DNA from: CAYWTX01 sp964461295
Lineage (GTDB): Bacteria; Planctomycetota; Phycisphaerae; SM23-33
Direction of reading: 5' to 3'
Length of the DNA: 7,516 bases
NCBI GenBank assembly: GCA_964461295.1
Contig: CAYWTX010000097.1
Span: 1-7,516, forward strand
The notes below the pieces were generated by a model that saw only the letters and a program-made list of their open reading frames with translations, had not been told where the DNA came from and did no database searches. Positions within the stretch are counted from its first letter, which is position 1. Each line of letters opens with the position of its first letter. The translations under genes and the position numbers were made by a program. Shown one piece after another: positions 5,943 through 7,516 of the stretch.

Positions 5943-7516
5943 TCACATCATCTGGTTGAGCTTCCGGACCACCCACTCCGTCAGCAGCAGCATGGCCAGC
6001 AGCCCAAGGAACACCGCCGCGTTCCGCGGCGAGTTGAGCCACGAAAAGTCCCGCTGGTCCACCACGTACTCCTCGCTGGGCTTGATCCGCTCGCCCAACG
6101 CCTGGAAATCCTGCACCGTCAGGAACCGCTCCGCCTTCGCCAGCAGCTCGCGCAGCGCCTGGTAGTTCGCCTCCGGCCGGCGGAACTCCTCCTCCGGCAC
6201 GCGGACCTCGATCTGCTTGACCGACGCCTCGCCCGCCTCCCAGTCCTTCTGGTCGTTCTGGTCGCCCTGCGCGGCGATGTCGAACGTCCCGACCCGCGGC
6301 GGCTGGATCGTCCCTTCGTAGATGCCCGGCTTGCCCGTCGCCTGCAGCACGTAGTTGTTCGCGTCCCCGCCTTCCGACGGCGTCATGCTCACCGTGAACT
6401 TCTTGCCCTCCAGCGGCGCGTAGTTCCGCGTGTACGCCTCCAACCGCACGTGAATCTCCGACCGCAGGTCGAACACGTCGCCGCCCGTGGTGATCAGCAC
6501 GCGCTTCTTCTCCAGCCGTCCGGCCGAGAGGAAGTCAATCACCCGTCCCCAGAACCGCTGGTAGGTGTTCGTGTCGTCGTGGACGCGCCACCGCCACGTG
6601 TGGTCGCTGCCCAGGTACATCACCCGCCCCTTGCCGTACGTCTGGATCGCCACGAACGGCTGCGCGTGCGCCTCCCCCGGCGGCCGGGCCGTCAGCAGCG
6701 TCGACGCCAGCGGCTTGACGCGGTCCACCTTGTGCGGGCGGAACACGCCCGGCAGCGACGCCCACGCCTTGCGATTGTCCTCGCCCGACACGGCCAACTG
6801 CATCATCGGGTGCGTAAGCCCCTCGGTGGCGACCTCGATCGGCGAAACGGCCCGCTCGCTCTTCATCTGGGCCGACGGCCCGCCCGTCGGCCGCGCCAGC
6901 GTCACCGGCAGCAGCTTCGACAGCGGCTCGAACGGCCCGCCGGGCATCATCGTCTGGTCGGTGTTGCGGTTGCCCGCGATGTAGCACACCCCGCCATGGT
7001 GGTCGTCCACGAATTCCTGCATCATCTCCAGGAAGCTCAGGTCGAGGTCGGCCGCTTGCCGCGCGTCGTAAAAGATGATCAGGTCGTAACGGTACAGGTC
7101 CTCCTTACGCGCCGGCAGCGACGCCAGACTCATCTCCTTCGACGACGCCTCCTGGTTGAACTGCGGCTCGGCGCTCTGCTGCCAGGTGCTCACCTGGTAG
7201 TGCTCGGGGTGCTTGATCAGGTAATTCCGCAGGAACTGGAACTCCGGCCCGCCGTGCCCGCCGATCAGCAGCACGTTCACCTTCGCCTCGCTGACGCGGC
7301 AGCGTGCCTTCGCCTCGTTGTCGGTCGTGATCATCTCGTCGCCCAGCGGCTTGACCCGGGCCTTGTACACGTACTCGCCCAGTTCCGGCGCCTCCGTGAC
7401 CAGCGTCACTTCCTGCAGCTTGCCCGCGTCCTGGGCCTGCGCCGAGTCCCCCAGCGTGACCTTCGCGACGACCTTCGTGTCGTCCCACTCGCTGCCGCCG
7501 CCGACCACCTGCCGCA
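5943..7516 (-). CDS. Membrane-anchored glutamine-amidotransferase-like protein of a MoxR/Bat-type cluster (5' end outside window)
   Basis: The frame is open to the window edge, so the start and N-terminus are missing; 523 residues are visible, ending at TGA (5943-5945). Visible residues 1-75 look like a beta-sandwich (alternating strands, ending ITTDNEAKARCRV). Residues about 79-335 form a class I GATase-like Rossmann domain: strand VNVLLIGGHGG, then YDLIIFYDA, then FVDDHHGGVCYIAG, closing with GKGRVMYLGSDHTWRWR (D304 to R310) and YQRFWGRVIDFL. The (D/H)TWRWR...RFWG signature is typical of planctomycete VWA/GATase membrane proteins. A second beta domain follows (about 345-430), then a helical stretch and one C-terminal membrane helix (about 499-516) followed by a short Arg/Lys-containing tail. 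Family members usually begin with membrane helices and a VWA domain, expected upstream here but unseen. They are not known to be real amidotransferases and probably act as structural or sensing partners of a MoxR ATPase. The next gene starts 17 nt after the stop. The family call is firm; the molecular role is unknown. Confidence 0.85.
   Translation of the reverse strand, partial: RQVVGGGSEWDDTKVVAKVTLGDSAQAQDAGKLQEVTLVTEAPELGEYVYKARVKPLGDEMITTDNEAKARCRVSEAKVNVLLIGGHGGPEFQFLRNYLIKHPEHYQVSTWQQSAEPQFNQEASSKEMSLASLPARKEDLYRYDLIIFYDARQAADLDLSFLEMMQEFVDDHHGGVCYIAGNRNTDQTMMPGGPFEPLSKLLPVTLARPTGGPSAQMKSERAVSPIEVATEGLTHPMMQLAVSGEDNRKAWASLPGVFRPHKVDRVKPLASTLLTARPPGEAHAQPFVAIQTYGKGRVMYLGSDHTWRWRVHDDTNTYQRFWGRVIDFLSAGRLEKKRVLITTGGDVFDLRSEIHVRLEAYTRNYAPLEGKKFTVSMTPSEGGDANNYVLQATGKPGIYEGTIQPPRVGTFDIAAQGDQNDQKDWEAGEASVKQIEVRVPEEEFRRPEANYQALRELLAKAERFLTVQDFQALGERIKPSEEYVVDQRDFSWLNSPRNAAVFLGLLAMLLLTEWVVRKLNQMM

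Noticed and set aside
4858..6165. Plus-strand frame of 435 codons spanning the junction of the first two genes
   Set aside because: His/Arg-rich antisense shadow crossing a gene boundary, without family features.

Overview
The window is strongly G+C-rich (by eye around 70%) and almost entirely coding. It holds four genes, all on the minus strand and all reading from high to low coordinates. Gaps between genes are 17, 44 and 23 nt, which suggests a single transcript. The domain types and the Thr-Arg-Pro / Thr-Gln-Pro linkers point to a planctomycete, most likely a Phycisphaerae-like lineage. This is inference from protein style; no marker gene is present.

In transcript order: (1) 7516-5943 is the 3' part of a membrane-anchored protein with a glutamine-amidotransferase-like domain, of the kind that usually carries a VWA domain upstream and sits in MoxR/Bat-type clusters. 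(2) 5925-3310 is a large inner-membrane protein of the DUF4175-like type: three N-terminal membrane segments, a series of beta-sandwich domains and a long helical C-terminus. (3) 3265-878 is an exported heparinase II/III-like (alpha/alpha-toroid plus beta-sandwich) protein with an extra N-terminal beta domain and an apparently degenerate active-site motif. (4) 854-1 is an exported, almost wholly alpha-helical protein of unknown function whose 3' end lies outside the window.

Genes 1, 2 and probably 4 fit the MoxR-DUF58-VWA-GATase-DUF4175 neighbourhood common in Planctomycetes, whose function is thought to concern envelope assembly or stress but is not settled. The MoxR ATPase, DUF58 and VWA genes would be expected upstream, beyond position 7516; they are not visible. 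The unusual element is the polysaccharide-lyase-like gene placed inside this row, preceded by a perfect 8-bp G+C hairpin next to its ribosome binding site. All four products appear to act at or across the inner membrane, so a shared envelope role is plausible but unproven.

No RNA genes, mobile elements, CRISPR arrays, convincing promoters or terminators were seen. The many long open frames on the plus strand, and several on the minus strand, are shadows caused by high-GC codon bias.
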